A program made the translations under genes and the position numbers. 60,016 nt of DNA from Croceibacterium sp. (lineage in GTDB: Bacteria > Pseudomonadota > Alphaproteobacteria > Sphingomonadales > Sphingomonadaceae): NCBI GenBank assembly GCA_025450635.1, contig JANWHA010000002.1, positions 1 to 60,016 on the forward strand, in the 5' to 3' direction. The notes below the pieces were generated by a model. It did no database searches. It worked only from the letters and a program-made list of their open reading frames with translations, and was not told the origin of the DNA. Below, piece after piece: positions 9,222 to 17,924 of this stretch (the first letter of the stretch is position 1; every line of letters starts with the position of its first letter).

Positions 9222-9656
9222 TTACGCGTTGCCGACGACGGCCGGGGCGTCCTCGCCGAAGCCCCACATCCGTTCGAGGTTGTAGAAACTGCGGACCTCG
9301 GGGCGGAAAAGGTGGACGACGACGTCGCCGGCATCGATCAGGACCCAGTCGGCGGCCGGCAGGCCCTCGATCCGCGGGCTTCCGAATCCGCCGGCCTTGA
9401 GCCGTTCGGCGAGCTTGGTGGCGATCGCCGCGACCTGGCGGGTGGAGCGGCCCGAGGCGATCACCATGAAATCGGCGATGCTCGATTTGCCCTCCAGCGG
9501 GATCGACACGATGTCCTGCGCCTGATCGTCGTCGAGGCTGTCGAGGACAAGCGTGTGCAGTCGCGCGGTCTCTGAATGGTTGGAAGATGCGGTTTCACCC
9601 ATGCGGGCGGGTTTCGGGGTGCCGGCCGGGGCCGGCGCAGTCTGCGCTGGAGTCAT
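9222..9656 (-). CDS. rsfS: ribosome silencing factor RsfS
   Basis: 144 aa, with the Iojap/RsfS core preceded by about 30 extra residues rich in Ala/Pro. The factor binds uL14 on the 50S subunit and blocks subunit joining in starvation. Core marks are DDDQAQDIVSIPLEGKSSIADFMVIASGRSTRQV, GLPAADWVLIDAGDVVVHLF and RSFYNLERMW. The ATG at 9656 has AAGGAG 14 nt upstream; an internal ATG at 9602 has none, so the long form is kept with moderate certainty. The neighbouring nadD (54 nt upstream) and rlmH are the classical partners of rsfS. Confidence 0.93.
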   Translation of the reverse strand: MTPAQTAPAPAGTPKPARMGETASSNHSETARLHTLVLDSLDDDQAQDIVSIPLEGKSSIADFMVIASGRSTRQVAAIATKLAERLKAGGFGSPRIEGLPAADWVLIDAGDVVVHLFRPEVRSFYNLERMWGFGEDAPAVVGNA

Positions 9657-9710
9657 CGCAGCAGTGTGTGCTCCTTAAGCGTGGAATGGCCGACGCAGGG
9701 GCGCCCGGAT

Positions 9711-10376
9711 TCATGCGTGGGCCGGACCTGCGGGATCGGGAATGAGCGAATGCGTCACCGCATCACGGGGCGGCGGGCCGGTAAATCGACGGGCCCAGTC
9801 CGGATCCGCCTGACGCATCGCTGTCGCCGATCGCGGCTCGGGGTCGAAACGCAATTCGATCAGCGCCGGGGCGCTCCATTCCGCCCGGTTTTTCAAGCAG
9901 GATGCGGGCAACCGGAAGCGCCGCAGCCAGGCCATCGCGGGGCTCGCGAGGGCCCGCCGGTTATACCCCGGCCGGGCGATGACCGCAATCGGCATCTCCC
10001 GGGCCATGTTCCGCCAGTCTTTCCACAAGTGCAGCTGGGCGAGATTGTCGGCGCCCATCAACCACACGAAGCGCCGGCGGGGGAAGCGCCGCTTGAGCGC
10101 GCGCAGGGTGTCGATCGTGTAGCGGGTGCCGAGCTGGCGCTCGATGGCGGTGACGCGGATCGGCGCGCCGCTCGCCTCGGCCTGGGCCGAACGGACGCGT
10201 ACGGCGAGCGGGGCCATGCCCGCTTCGCGCTTGAGCGGATTGCCGGGGGAGACCAGCCACCAGACTTCGTCGAGGCCGAGCGCTTCGAGAGCGAACAGGG
10301 AAATGCGCCGGTGGGCGCCGTGTGCCGGATTGAAGCTGCCGCCCAGCAGACCGGTGAGCGGGCCGCGGGTCTTCAC
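9711..10376 (-). CDS. nadD: nicotinate-nucleotide adenylyltransferase
   Basis: 221 aa starting at GTG 10376, which overlaps the stop of the preceding aldo/keto reductase in a GTGA arrangement; the track's 553-aa version reads antisense-free shadow sequence upstream. NadD makes deamido-NAD+ from NaMN and ATP. The nucleotidyltransferase signature is GLLGGSFNPAHGAHRRI at residues 7-23, with VWWLVSPGNPLK and WLMGADNLAQLHLWKDW; the C-terminal ISSTxIR motif appears as RSATAMR. It is followed by rsfS and rlmH, a conserved order. Confidence 0.93.
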   Translation of the reverse strand: MKTRGPLTGLLGGSFNPAHGAHRRISLFALEALGLDEVWWLVSPGNPLKREAGMAPLAVRVRSAQAEASGAPIRVTAIERQLGTRYTIDTLRALKRRFPRRRFVWLMGADNLAQLHLWKDWRNMAREMPIAVIARPGYNRRALASPAMAWLRRFRLPASCLKNRAEWSAPALIELRFDPEPRSATAMRQADPDWARRFTGPPPRDAVTHSLIPDPAGPAHA

Positions 10377-11419
10377 CGGCGCGGCGAGACCTTGTCGGCG
10401 TAGTACTGGCCTTGCATGTCGAACATCCAGCCGGGGTATTCGCGCGGCAGGGCGGAGAGCTCGGTGAGTCTGGCGAGGTCGTCGGCGCCGAGCTCGATGT
10501 CGCTGGCGGCAAGGTTCTCTTCGAGCTGATCGGCGCGCTTGGCGCCGACGATGACGGTCGAGACGACCTCCTGGTGAAGCAGCCAGGCCAGCGCAATCCC
10601 GGCAACCGAGACTCCCTTCGCCTCGGCCATCGGCCGCATCGCCTCGACCAGCGCCATCGCGCGCTGCTTGTCGATCACCGGAAAGTCGAACCCGGCGCGG
10701 CGCCCCTCGCCCTCGACCTCGCCTTCGGCGTTGAGCTTGTATTTCCCCGACAGCAGCCCGCCGGCGAGCGGGCTCCACACCATCAGCCCGACACCTTCGC
10801 TCTTCATCAGCGGGCCGAGCTCGCGCTCGAGGTCGCGGCCGGCGACGGTGTAATAGGCCTGCAGGCTGACGAACTTGTCCCACCCGCGCCGCTCCTGGAT
10901 GCCGAGCGCCTTCATGATCTGCCACGCCGCCCAGTTCGACACCCCGATATAGCGCGCCCTGCCCGAGCGGACGATGTCCTCGAGCGCCCGCAGCGCCTCT
11001 TCCATCGGCGTCTGCGGGTCCCACGCGTGGATCTGGTAGAGATCGACGTAGTCGAGCGAGAGCCGCGCGAGGCTGGCGTCGATCTGGTCGAGCAGGTGCT
11101 TCTTCGAGAAGCCCGATTCCATCTTGCCGGCGCCCATCCCGCCAGTGGCCTTGGTGGCGAGAATGACCTCGGTGCGGGCCAGCCCGAGCGCCTTGATGGC
11201 GCCACCGACGAATTCTTCCGATTGGCCGACGGTATAGACGTTGGCGGTGTCGATGAAATTCACCCCGGCATCGAACGCCTGCTTGACCAGCGCCGTCGAA
11301 GCGTCCTGGTCGAGGCCGCCGATGGTCCCGAAACGACCGGGCTTGGTCCCGAAGGTCATTGCCCCCAGGCACAGCTCGGAGACAATCAGGCCGGAATTGC
11401 CGAGGCGGTTGTAGCGCAT
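10373..11419 (-). CDS. aldo/keto reductase
   Basis: 348 aa TIM-barrel NADPH-dependent oxidoreductase of the AKR superfamily (YajO/perakine-reductase type). Visible are the N-terminal LGAMTFG, the catalytic Asp/Tyr in FIDTANVYTVGQSEE, the Lys in ILATKA, the His in YQIHAWDP, and the cofactor-binding VIVGAKRADQLEENL. ATG 11419 follows AAGGAG at good spacing. Its stop overlaps the GTG of nadD, so it leads a transcription unit into nadD-rsfS-rlmH-envC. The physiological substrate is unknown. Confidence 0.9.
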   Translation of the reverse strand: MRYNRLGNSGLIVSELCLGAMTFGTKPGRFGTIGGLDQDASTALVKQAFDAGVNFIDTANVYTVGQSEEFVGGAIKALGLARTEVILATKATGGMGAGKMESGFSKKHLLDQIDASLARLSLDYVDLYQIHAWDPQTPMEEALRALEDIVRSGRARYIGVSNWAAWQIMKALGIQERRGWDKFVSLQAYYTVAGRDLERELGPLMKSEGVGLMVWSPLAGGLLSGKYKLNAEGEVEGEGRRAGFDFPVIDKQRAMALVEAMRPMAEAKGVSVAGIALAWLLHQEVVSTVIVGAKRADQLEENLAASDIELGADDLARLTELSALPREYPGWMFDMQGQYYADKVSPRR

Positions 11420-11480
11420 GGGAATCTCCTTGGTTCGCTCGCCCCTTACGAACGAACGGCGGAGTCGTTCAAGCGTTGGT

Positions 11481-12755
11481 TCAGGGGCGCGTCTGGCCGC
11501 TGCCGCGCACGACCCACTTATACGTCGTCAGCCCTTCGAGCGCGACAGGACCGCGGGCGTGCAGCCGCCCGGTGGCGATGCCGATCTCGGCGCCGAGACC
11601 GAACTCGCCGCCATCGGCGAACTGCGTGCTGGCGTTGACCATCACGATCGCGCTGTCGACTTCGGCCAGGAAGCGCTCGGCCGCGGCCACGTCGCCGGTG
11701 ACGATCGCATCGGTGTGCGCCGAGGAATGGCTCGCGATGTGCTCCAGCGCCGCGTCGAGCCCGTCGACCACCGCGACCGATAGCACCGCGTCGAGATACT
11801 CGGTGTCCCAGTCATTGGCGCTCGCCGGCATGATCCGTGGGTCGATTGCCTGCGCGCGGGCGTCGCCGCGCAGCTCGCAGCCGGCGTCGAGCAGAGCAGC
11901 CACGACGTCATGGCCAGCGGGAAAATTGACGTCGAGCAGCAAGGTCTCCATCGCCCCGCAGATGCCGGTGCGGCGCATCTTGGCGTTGAGGGCGATCTTC
12001 GCAGCCATCTCGCGGTCGGCCGCCGAATGGATATAGGTGTGGCAGATGCCGTCGAGGTGGGCGAGCACCGGGACGCGGGCGTCGTTCTGCACCCGCTCGA
12101 CCAGGCTCTTACCGCCGCGCGGCACGATCATGTCGATCAGCCCGGCCGCGCGCAGCATCGCCCCCACCGCCTCGCGGTCCTGCGTCGGCATCAGCTGCAC
12201 CGCTTCGGCGGGAACGCCCGCCTCTGCGAGACCCTCGGCAAGCGCGGCATGGATTGCGTGATTGGAATGGACCGCCTCGCTGCCGCCGCGCAACAGCACG
12301 GCATTGCCGGCGCGCACGCACAGCGCGGCGGCGTCCGCCGTCACATTCGGGCGACTTTCATAAATGATGCCGATAAGGCCGATCGGAATGCGCACCCGCG
12401 AAAGGTCGAGCCCGCTCGGCGCTGCGGTGTGCGAAATGATCTCCCCGACCGGATCGGGCAGGGCGGCGACTGCCTCCACCGCGGCGGCAATTCCCTCCAG
12501 CCGCTTGCCGTCGAGCCGGAGCCGGTCGAGCATCGCCTTCGACAGCCCGCGCGCCTCGCCCGCGGCGATGTCCTTGGCGTTGGCGACGAGGATTTGCCCG
12601 CCGTGCCGGCCCAGCGCCGCCGCCGCCGAGCGCAGCGCCGCCGCCTTGGCCGCGTCGTCCATCCGCGCCAGCACGCGTTGCGCCTTGCGCCCAGCGCGGG
12701 CGAGGCCGGCGACGAGCGCTTCGCTGTCGATTCTGGCTTCGGGTTGGCTCGACAT
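11481..12755 (-). CDS. proA: glutamate-5-semialdehyde dehydrogenase (gamma-glutamyl phosphate reductase)
   Basis: 424 aa, full-length ProA. It reduces glutamyl-5-phosphate to the semialdehyde with NADPH for proline synthesis. Family marks are RVRIPIGLIGIIYESRPNVTADAAALCVRAGNAVLLRGGSEA, QDREAVGAML, MIVPRGGKSLVERV and the catalytic cysteine in RRTGICGAMETLL; the C-terminus has GLGAEIGIATGRLHARGPVALEGLTTYKW. No proB neighbour is in the window on this side. The 61-nt gap to the aldo/keto reductase makes co-transcription possible. Confidence 0.96.
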   Translation of the reverse strand: MSSQPEARIDSEALVAGLARAGRKAQRVLARMDDAAKAAALRSAAAALGRHGGQILVANAKDIAAGEARGLSKAMLDRLRLDGKRLEGIAAAVEAVAALPDPVGEIISHTAAPSGLDLSRVRIPIGLIGIIYESRPNVTADAAALCVRAGNAVLLRGGSEAVHSNHAIHAALAEGLAEAGVPAEAVQLMPTQDREAVGAMLRAAGLIDMIVPRGGKSLVERVQNDARVPVLAHLDGICHTYIHSAADREMAAKIALNAKMRRTGICGAMETLLLDVNFPAGHDVVAALLDAGCELRGDARAQAIDPRIMPASANDWDTEYLDAVLSVAVVDGLDAALEHIASHSSAHTDAIVTGDVAAAERFLAEVDSAIVMVNASTQFADGGEFGLGAEIGIATGRLHARGPVALEGLTTYKWVVRGSGQTRP

Positions 12756-12984
12756 GGCCCGCCTCTAGCATCGCGTCGCGCGGCTGTCAGGCAGGAGTCG
12801 CACTAACGAAAGTGGAGCGATTCGAAACCGGTTCCAGGCTAAATCGGCGTTCCCCGCAGCTAGCCAACGACTCGTCTCGTTTAACCCCCGCTTCGCCCCC
12901 GAGTCGGACGGGACGGTTTTGTCATTAACAATTGTCGCGATAGGGCGAGGGTGATCCACAACGGGACGCGGGGGTCACCGAATA

Positions 12985-14127
12985 ATGATAACCGTCGCCG
13001 CGGTGCGGGACCGCTTGCACAGCTGGTTTCCGGATCGCGAGTTCTTCATGCGTTCGCGGGGTCAGGTCCGCTTCGTAACGCTGACGTCGAAGATGCAGAT
13101 GCTCGCCGCCGGCGGAGCGCTGGTGATTTTGCTCGCGTGGGGCGGCTCGATGGCCGTCATGGGCCTGATGCAGTTCCACCGCGCCGACTTGCTTTACCGC
13201 GAAGCAAAGGTCGAAAAGTCCGAAAGCCGCGTCAAAGCCTACCGCGACAATCTGGGCAAAGTGACCGACGATCTCAAACGGCGGCAGGATTTCATCGAAG
13301 ACCTGCTGCCGATGTTGCCCGATGACGTGAAGCCCGGGGAGACGGTCTCGAACAGCAAGGGCGAAGCGCAAAAGACCGTGAAGAAGGTCGGTGAGGAAAT
13401 TCCCGAGGCCGCCGGGCTCGCGCGGATAGAAGCGCGCCAACTCGCCTTTGTCGAGAACCTCACTCGCTATGCCGACCGCCGCTCGACGCGCGACGAAGCG
13501 GCCTTGCGCGAACTGGGCCTCGATCCCCATGCAGTGCTCGCCTCGATGCGCAGCGCGCAGGGCGGTCCGCTCGAAAAGCTCTCGACCAGCGGGGATGGCT
13601 CGACCGATCCGCGCTTCGAACGCCTTGGCCTCAGCCTCGCGCGCATGGATGCGCTCGAAAACGGCCTCGAAGGCGTTCCCCAGGTCATGCCGGCCGACAG
13701 CGGCGAGATCACTTCGGGCTTCGGCTACCGCGCCGACCCGTTCACGGGCGGCGGCGCGTTCCATCCCGGCCTCGACTTTCGCGGCGCCTATGGCGCGCCG
13801 ATCCACGCGGCGGCAGAAGGCGTGGTCAGCTTCGTCGGCCAGATCAGGGGTTATGGCAACGTGGTCGAGGTTAGTCACGGCAACGGACTGTTGACTCGTT
13901 ACGCCCATATGTCGAAGACGATGGCCACGGTCGGACAGAAAGTCGCCGCCGGCGACGTGATCGGCGCAATCGGCAGCACCGGGCGCTCGACCGGTCCGCA
14001 CCTCCACTTCGAGGTGCGCATCAACGGCAGCGTGGTCAATCCGCGCCCATTCCTGGAGAATGCGCCCCATGTTCTCGAAGAAGCCCGAGGAACTCTCGCC
14101 AGCCGGAATGTCGCGGCCCGTGGCTAG
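12985..14127 (+). CDS. membrane-anchored M23 family peptidoglycan endopeptidase
   Basis: 380 aa. A signal-anchor helix (about residues 36-60, MLAAGGALVILLAWGGSMAVMGL) precedes a coiled-coil region and a C-terminal LytM domain (about 240-370). All zinc and catalytic positions are present: HPGLDF (H-x3-D), TRYAHMS and GPHLHFEV (H-x-H). It should cut peptide cross-links in the periplasm. The 3' end overlaps the downstream bactofilin gene by 59 nt; M23 peptidase/bactofilin pairs are known to act together in cell-shape control. The start has no clear Shine-Dalgarno; ATG 13048 is an internal alternative. Confidence 0.88.
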   Translation: MITVAAVRDRLHSWFPDREFFMRSRGQVRFVTLTSKMQMLAAGGALVILLAWGGSMAVMGLMQFHRADLLYREAKVEKSESRVKAYRDNLGKVTDDLKRRQDFIEDLLPMLPDDVKPGETVSNSKGEAQKTVKKVGEEIPEAAGLARIEARQLAFVENLTRYADRRSTRDEAALRELGLDPHAVLASMRSAQGGPLEKLSTSGDGSTDPRFERLGLSLARMDALENGLEGVPQVMPADSGEITSGFGYRADPFTGGGAFHPGLDFRGAYGAPIHAAAEGVVSFVGQIRGYGNVVEVSHGNGLLTRYAHMSKTMATVGQKVAAGDVIGAIGSTGRSTGPHLHFEVRINGSVVNPRPFLENAPHVLEEARGTLASRNVAARG

Positions 14128-14533
14128 CAGCGGCTCCACCTTTTCAGTGATCGGCTCCGACGTCATCATCAAGGGCGACTTGTCGGCTTCGGCCGACCTG
14201 CACGTCGATGGCACGGTCGAAGGCGACATCGCCTGCGCCTCGCTTGTGCAGGGCGAATCGAGCCGGATCGAGGGCGCGATCGAGGCGCAGACGGCGCGGC
14301 TTGCCGGGCGCGTGAAGGGCACGATCAACGTGCGTGAGCTGGTGATCCTGCGCAGCGCGCAAATCGAAGGCGACGTGCACTATGACGCGCTGACCATCGA
14401 ACAGGGCGCGCAGGTCGAAGGCCGGTTTGCCCACGACGCGGCAAAGCCCGCGTCCAAGCCGGCGGCCACGCCGGCGACATCCCCAACCGAGAAGAAGGAC
14501 GACGGCGAGCCGCGGCTCACGCTCGCCGGCTGA
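14069..14533 (+). CDS. bactofilin family cytoskeletal protein
   Basis: 154 aa from ATG 14069, preferred over ATG 14060 because the GGAG at 14055-14058 is then correctly spaced. Bactofilins form beta-helical, nucleotide-independent filaments at the membrane. The DUF583 core runs from FSVIGSDVIIKGDLSASADLHVDGTVEGDI through EGRFAHD with short repeats of the type I-x-G-x-h-x-A. The tail is Pro/Ala/Lys-rich and likely disordered. It overlaps the M23 gene by 59 nt, so the two are translationally coupled. It converges on trcR with a 3-nt gap. Confidence 0.93.
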   Translation: MFSKKPEELSPAGMSRPVASSGSTFSVIGSDVIIKGDLSASADLHVDGTVEGDIACASLVQGESSRIEGAIEAQTARLAGRVKGTINVRELVILRSAQIEGDVHYDALTIEQGAQVEGRFAHDAAKPASKPAATPATSPTEKKDDGEPRLTLAG

Positions 14534-14536
14534 ACC

Positions 14537-15244
14537 TCAGGCTTTTTCGCCAACTTCCGCAGCGCGCTTGGCCACTAGCCAGGCTTCGGCTTCGGCTTCC
14601 TGCGCGGCCTCGACCGCGGCCTTGGCCGCCGCGTCGCGCTCGGCGCGCAGTTCCTCGATCAGCCTCTCGCGATCATCGCGCTGGTCGACAGGCGCCGTCT
14701 CTTCCTCGGTCTCTGAGGGCGCGACGCGCTTGGCCGCGCGGGCGACGGCCGCATCGAGCTCCCGTTGGGAGCACAGACCAAGCGTGACAGGGTCCTTCGG
14801 CTGGATGTTCTGGATGTTCCAATGGGTCCGCTCGCGGATCGCGTTGATCGTGTTGCGGGTGGTGCCGATCAGCTTGCCGATCTGCGCGTCGGAGATTTCG
14901 GGATGGTTGCGGATGATCCAGTTGATCCCGTCGGGCTTGTCCTGCCGCTTCGAAACCGGCGTGTAGCGCGGCCCCTTGGTGCGGCTGACGTCGACCGGGG
15001 CGCGCTGCATCTTCAGGCGGTATTCCGGATCGGCCTGGCCGCGCTCGATCTCCTGGTGCGTCAGCTCGCCGGAGTGAACCGGATCGCGCCCGGTGTACTT
15101 CGAGCTGGCGAGATCGTCGGCCATCGCCTGCACCTCGAGGATGTGCAGCCCGCAGAACTCGGCGATCTGCTCGAAGCTGAGCGAGGTGTTGTCAACCAGC
15201 CAGGAAGCGGTCGCGTGCGGCATGAGGGGAGTGGGCTGAGCCAC
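14537..15244 (-). CDS. TrcR/DUF1013 family transcriptional regulator
   Basis: 235 aa alphaproteobacterial protein matching the DUF1013 (TrcR) family. The conserved core is SWLVDNTSLSFEQIAEFCGLHILEVQAMAD, KGPRYTPVSKRQDKPDGINW and a helix-turn-helix-like segment ISDAQIGKLIGTTRNTINAIRERTHWN. The C-terminus (about 180-235) is a glutamate/alanine coiled coil. The family is described as a cell-cycle transcriptional regulator in Caulobacter relatives. The start is GTG 15244 with CGGAGA upstream; ATG 15223 is an alternative. I am sure of the family and less sure of the role. Confidence 0.85.
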   Translation of the reverse strand: MAQPTPLMPHATASWLVDNTSLSFEQIAEFCGLHILEVQAMADDLASSKYTGRDPVHSGELTHQEIERGQADPEYRLKMQRAPVDVSRTKGPRYTPVSKRQDKPDGINWIIRNHPEISDAQIGKLIGTTRNTINAIRERTHWNIQNIQPKDPVTLGLCSQRELDAAVARAAKRVAPSETEEETAPVDQRDDRERLIEELRAERDAAAKAAVEAAQEAEAEAWLVAKRAAEVGEKA

Positions 15245-15336
15245 GGTTTTTCTCCGGTCAAAAATAGATGGGCCGCCCCTCTCGGGACGGCCGCGTTGGC
15301 ATCATGTAGGCGCATGGCGGCGCGCCGGCAAGCGCC

Positions 15337-15951
15337 TCAATCCATCGGCACGTAGCCCGGCAGGGCCGCTACCCGATCGAGCCAGGCGCACACGTAGCGG
15401 TGGTCGCGCAGGCGAAGACCGCCTGCCTCCGCCACATGGGTGTATGCATAGAGCGAGATGTCGGCGAGCGTGCAGGCCTCCCCGACGAACCACGCGCGCC
15501 CACTCAGATGCCTGTCCATCAGCGCCAGCGCATCCTGCCCCGCGATGCGCTTGGCGGGTATCTGGGCCCGCTGCTGGTCGGTGAGATGGGCCTCGCCGAT
15601 ATAAGCGAGCCAGAAGCGCAGCGTGGCGATGTTGGGCTCGTGATTGTACTGTTCGAAGAACATCCACCGCAGCATGTCGGCGCGCTCGAAGCAGTCGCCG
15701 GGGATGAGCTCGGTGCCTTCGCCGAGGTAAAAGCAGGCGGCGTTGCTTTCGGGCAGCAGGCGGTCGCCGATCTGGAGCACCGGGATGCGGCCGTTCGAGT
15801 TCACGTTCGCGAGGAATCCCGGCGTGCGCGTCTCGCCCGTGAGGATGTCGTACTCCTTGCGCTCGAGCGGCAGGCCGAGCAGGGCCGCGGTGAGGCGGAT
15901 CTTGTAGCAATTTCCGCTGCGCGGGTCTTCGTGGAGGATCAGGTCGTCCAT
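15337..15951 (-). CDS. glutathione S-transferase family protein
   Basis: 204 aa from ATG 15951, two nucleotides after the stop of the upstream luciferase-like gene (the track's 357-aa version is read-through of another frame). The thioredoxin-fold N-domain has RSGNCYKIRLTAALLGLP, GRIPVLQIGDRLLPESNA (cis-Pro and ES glutathione-binding pair), and the C-domain has the N-capping box GEACTLADISLYAYTHVA. Presumably cytoplasmic conjugation or reductive dehalogenation-type chemistry. It is the last gene of a tightly packed five-gene minus-strand cluster. Confidence 0.9.
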   Translation of the reverse strand: MDDLILHEDPRSGNCYKIRLTAALLGLPLERKEYDILTGETRTPGFLANVNSNGRIPVLQIGDRLLPESNAACFYLGEGTELIPGDCFERADMLRWMFFEQYNHEPNIATLRFWLAYIGEAHLTDQQRAQIPAKRIAGQDALALMDRHLSGRAWFVGEACTLADISLYAYTHVAEAGGLRLRDHRYVCAWLDRVAALPGYVPMD

Positions 15952-15953
15952 CG

Positions 15954-16949
15954 TCACTCCCGGAAGGCGGGCATCACCTCGCTGGCGAACAACCGCGCGG
16001 TCTGGCCGGCCTCCTGCTCGCTGATGTCGCCGAAGGCGATCTCGAGCGCAAGGTAGTTCGCCCCGGCCTCGTCGCGCGCGCGGGCGACGAAATCGCGCAC
16101 CGAAGCAGGAGAGCCGGCGAAAGCCAGGCCCATGTCGACCGCGCCCGAGAAGGTCTGCGCGATGGGAAAGATCGGCCGCCCGAGATACTCGACCAGCCAG
16201 TTGAACGATTTGACGAACGGCCGCCACGCGCGCTCGGCGATCCGCTCCGCCTCGGCATCGGTCGCGGCGACAATGAGTTGCCGGGCGAGGCCGATGAACG
16301 GTTCCGCCTTCCCGCGCGCCGCGAGCTTCGCGCGATAATCGTCGAACACCTCGCGCGAGCGCGCGTTGGGAATCAAGCACAGCAGGTTGACGTCGTGCTC
16401 GGCGGCCCACGCGTTGCGGTGGCTCGAAGCGGTGCCGTACCAGATCGGCGGGTGCGGCTGCTGCACCGGGTGGATACGCAGCGGCACGTCGGGGAGGTCG
16501 TAGTAGGCGCCCTTGTGCGCCGAAAGGTCACCCGAAAGTCCCTCCAAAAGAATCTCGAGCGCCTCCTCGAACATCGGCCCCAGGTCCTCCTCCGCGAGGC
16601 CGAAGCGCGAATGCTCGGCCGGCTGTCCGCCGCGGCCCACACCCAGCTGGAAGCGTCCGCCGGTCAGTTGGTCGAGCATGCCGATTTCCTCCAGCAGTCG
16701 GACCGGATGGTGCAGCGGCAGCAGGTAGACCAGCGTCCCGAGCTTGATCGTGCTCGTATGCTGCGAGGCCGCGGCGAGGAACACCGAAGGCGACGAAGCC
16801 ATGCCGAGGTCCGTCGCATGATGCTCGGTCAGGTGGTAGCAATAAAACCCCAGCTTTTCATAGAGTTCGACCAGCCTCAGGCGCTGCGCGTACTGTTCGC
16901 CGATGGTCATTCCGTTAGCGTCGATATGGTCGAAAATGCCGAATTTCAT
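15954..16949 (-). CDS. LLM class flavin-dependent oxidoreductase
   Basis: 331 aa bacterial luciferase-like monooxygenase, TIM barrel using reduced flavin (FMNH2 or F420). Family features are EQYAQRLRLVELYEKLGFYCYHLTEHHATDLGMASSP, IKLGTLVYLLPLHHPVRLLEEIGMLDQLTGGRFQLGVGRGGQPAEH and IWYGTASS. The ATG directly follows the TAG of the NTF2-like gene (TAGATG), with GAGGAGG inside that gene as Shine-Dalgarno. The cluster context (quinone oxidoreductase, GST) suggests oxidation of a small organic compound; the substrate is unknown. Confidence 0.9.
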   Translation of the reverse strand: MKFGIFDHIDANGMTIGEQYAQRLRLVELYEKLGFYCYHLTEHHATDLGMASSPSVFLAAASQHTSTIKLGTLVYLLPLHHPVRLLEEIGMLDQLTGGRFQLGVGRGGQPAEHSRFGLAEEDLGPMFEEALEILLEGLSGDLSAHKGAYYDLPDVPLRIHPVQQPHPPIWYGTASSHRNAWAAEHDVNLLCLIPNARSREVFDDYRAKLAARGKAEPFIGLARQLIVAATDAEAERIAERAWRPFVKSFNWLVEYLGRPIFPIAQTFSGAVDMGLAFAGSPASVRDFVARARDEAGANYLALEIAFGDISEQEAGQTARLFASEVMPAFRE

Positions 16950-17924
16950 CTATTGCTCCTCCTCGAGCGGCCAGGGCGACGGCATGTGATACGGCACGTC
17001 GACGAAGACGGCTTCAACGCCCGCGATCCTTCCATCGACGATCTTGAATGCTTCCAGGAGCGCATAGCTATGCGGCGAATGGTATAAGCTCTTGGCCGGC
17101 GTGCCGTCGGTCCAGGTGAAATCGACCAGCTTACCCTTGTGATCGATGAAGCCGCCGGCGAGGACCAGGCCTTTCTCTTCGTCGACCAGCGGAAAGCGGC
17201 GGTGCCGCAAGCGGTCGTCATACTTGTACTGGCCCTTTTCGAACTGTTCGCGGCAGCCGAAGGCGGCGATCGGATAGTTGGGAAAGGCTTTGACGTTGTG
17301 CGTCGTTTGCAAGCCGTTCTCGACGCGGTCGCAATTGTCGGTGAACTGGGTGAAAAGCTTGCCGTCGTTGAGCTGCAAGGTGTCGAAGTATCCGTCGGCG
17401 AGTGAGATCATCCGCGCGCGGGGCGTGCGCTGCGCCGGCGGCACGTCGGCGAGCATCAGCGGGCGCGGCGTGACGTAGGTGTCGATGCTCGGGAAGGGGC
17501 TGTTCTCGACCTTGCGGGTGATGATCGATTCCACCTCGGCGATCCGCCGATTTACGATCTTCAGGCGCAGCGCCATGATCGCCGGCACTCCGTGCTCTTC
17601 GATCACGCCGAACCAGGCGACTTGCCCGCCGGAAGGATCGGCCATCTTGAGATCGTAGTCGCGCTTCCCGTCCACCGTGTTCCAGGCGCCGTCGCCAACC
17701 GCCAATTGCACGCTGTTTTCGGTGAACACCACATGGTCGGCCCATGGCAGGCGTGAAGGATCCTTCTTGACCAGCGCGGCGAGGTACTGATCGGCGAAGC
17801 CGTAAAGGCAGGCGCGATCGCACCGCGGCAGCTGATTGGAATTCATGCCAGGCTCGCGCGCCGTCCCGGCCGCGTGCGATGCCACCACGGCCAGCGCCAA
17901 GGCGGCTGCTATCGTCCTCATCAT
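16950..17924 (-). CDS. exported protein with two tandem NTF2/SnoaL-like domains, function unknown
   Basis: 324 aa. A signal peptide (MMRTIAAALALAVVASHAAG) precedes two repeats. Repeat 1 contains FADQYLAALVKKDPSRL, VVFTENSVQL and KIVNRRIAEVES. Repeat 2 contains LADGYFDTLQLNDGKLF, DRVENGLQT and KIVDGRIAGVEA. The matched blocks indicate an internal duplication of an NTF2-like fold, as in DUF8021-type proteins. Single cysteines in CDRAC, DNCD and FGCRE may pair. The start overlaps the quinone oxidoreductase stop (ATGA). In degradation clusters such folds often act as small isomerases or hydratases, but nothing here proves activity. Confidence 0.72.
   Translation of the reverse strand: MMRTIAAALALAVVASHAAGTAREPGMNSNQLPRCDRACLYGFADQYLAALVKKDPSRLPWADHVVFTENSVQLAVGDGAWNTVDGKRDYDLKMADPSGGQVAWFGVIEEHGVPAIMALRLKIVNRRIAEVESIITRKVENSPFPSIDTYVTPRPLMLADVPPAQRTPRARMISLADGYFDTLQLNDGKLFTQFTDNCDRVENGLQTTHNVKAFPNYPIAAFGCREQFEKGQYKYDDRLRHRRFPLVDEEKGLVLAGGFIDHKGKLVDFTWTDGTPAKSLYHSPHSYALLEAFKIVDGRIAGVEAVFVDVPYHMPSPWPLEEEQ

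Noticed and set aside
12900-12984. TTGTCA near 12919 considered as promoter of the M23-bactofilin genes
   Set aside because: No convincing -10 hexamer at 16-18 nt spacing.
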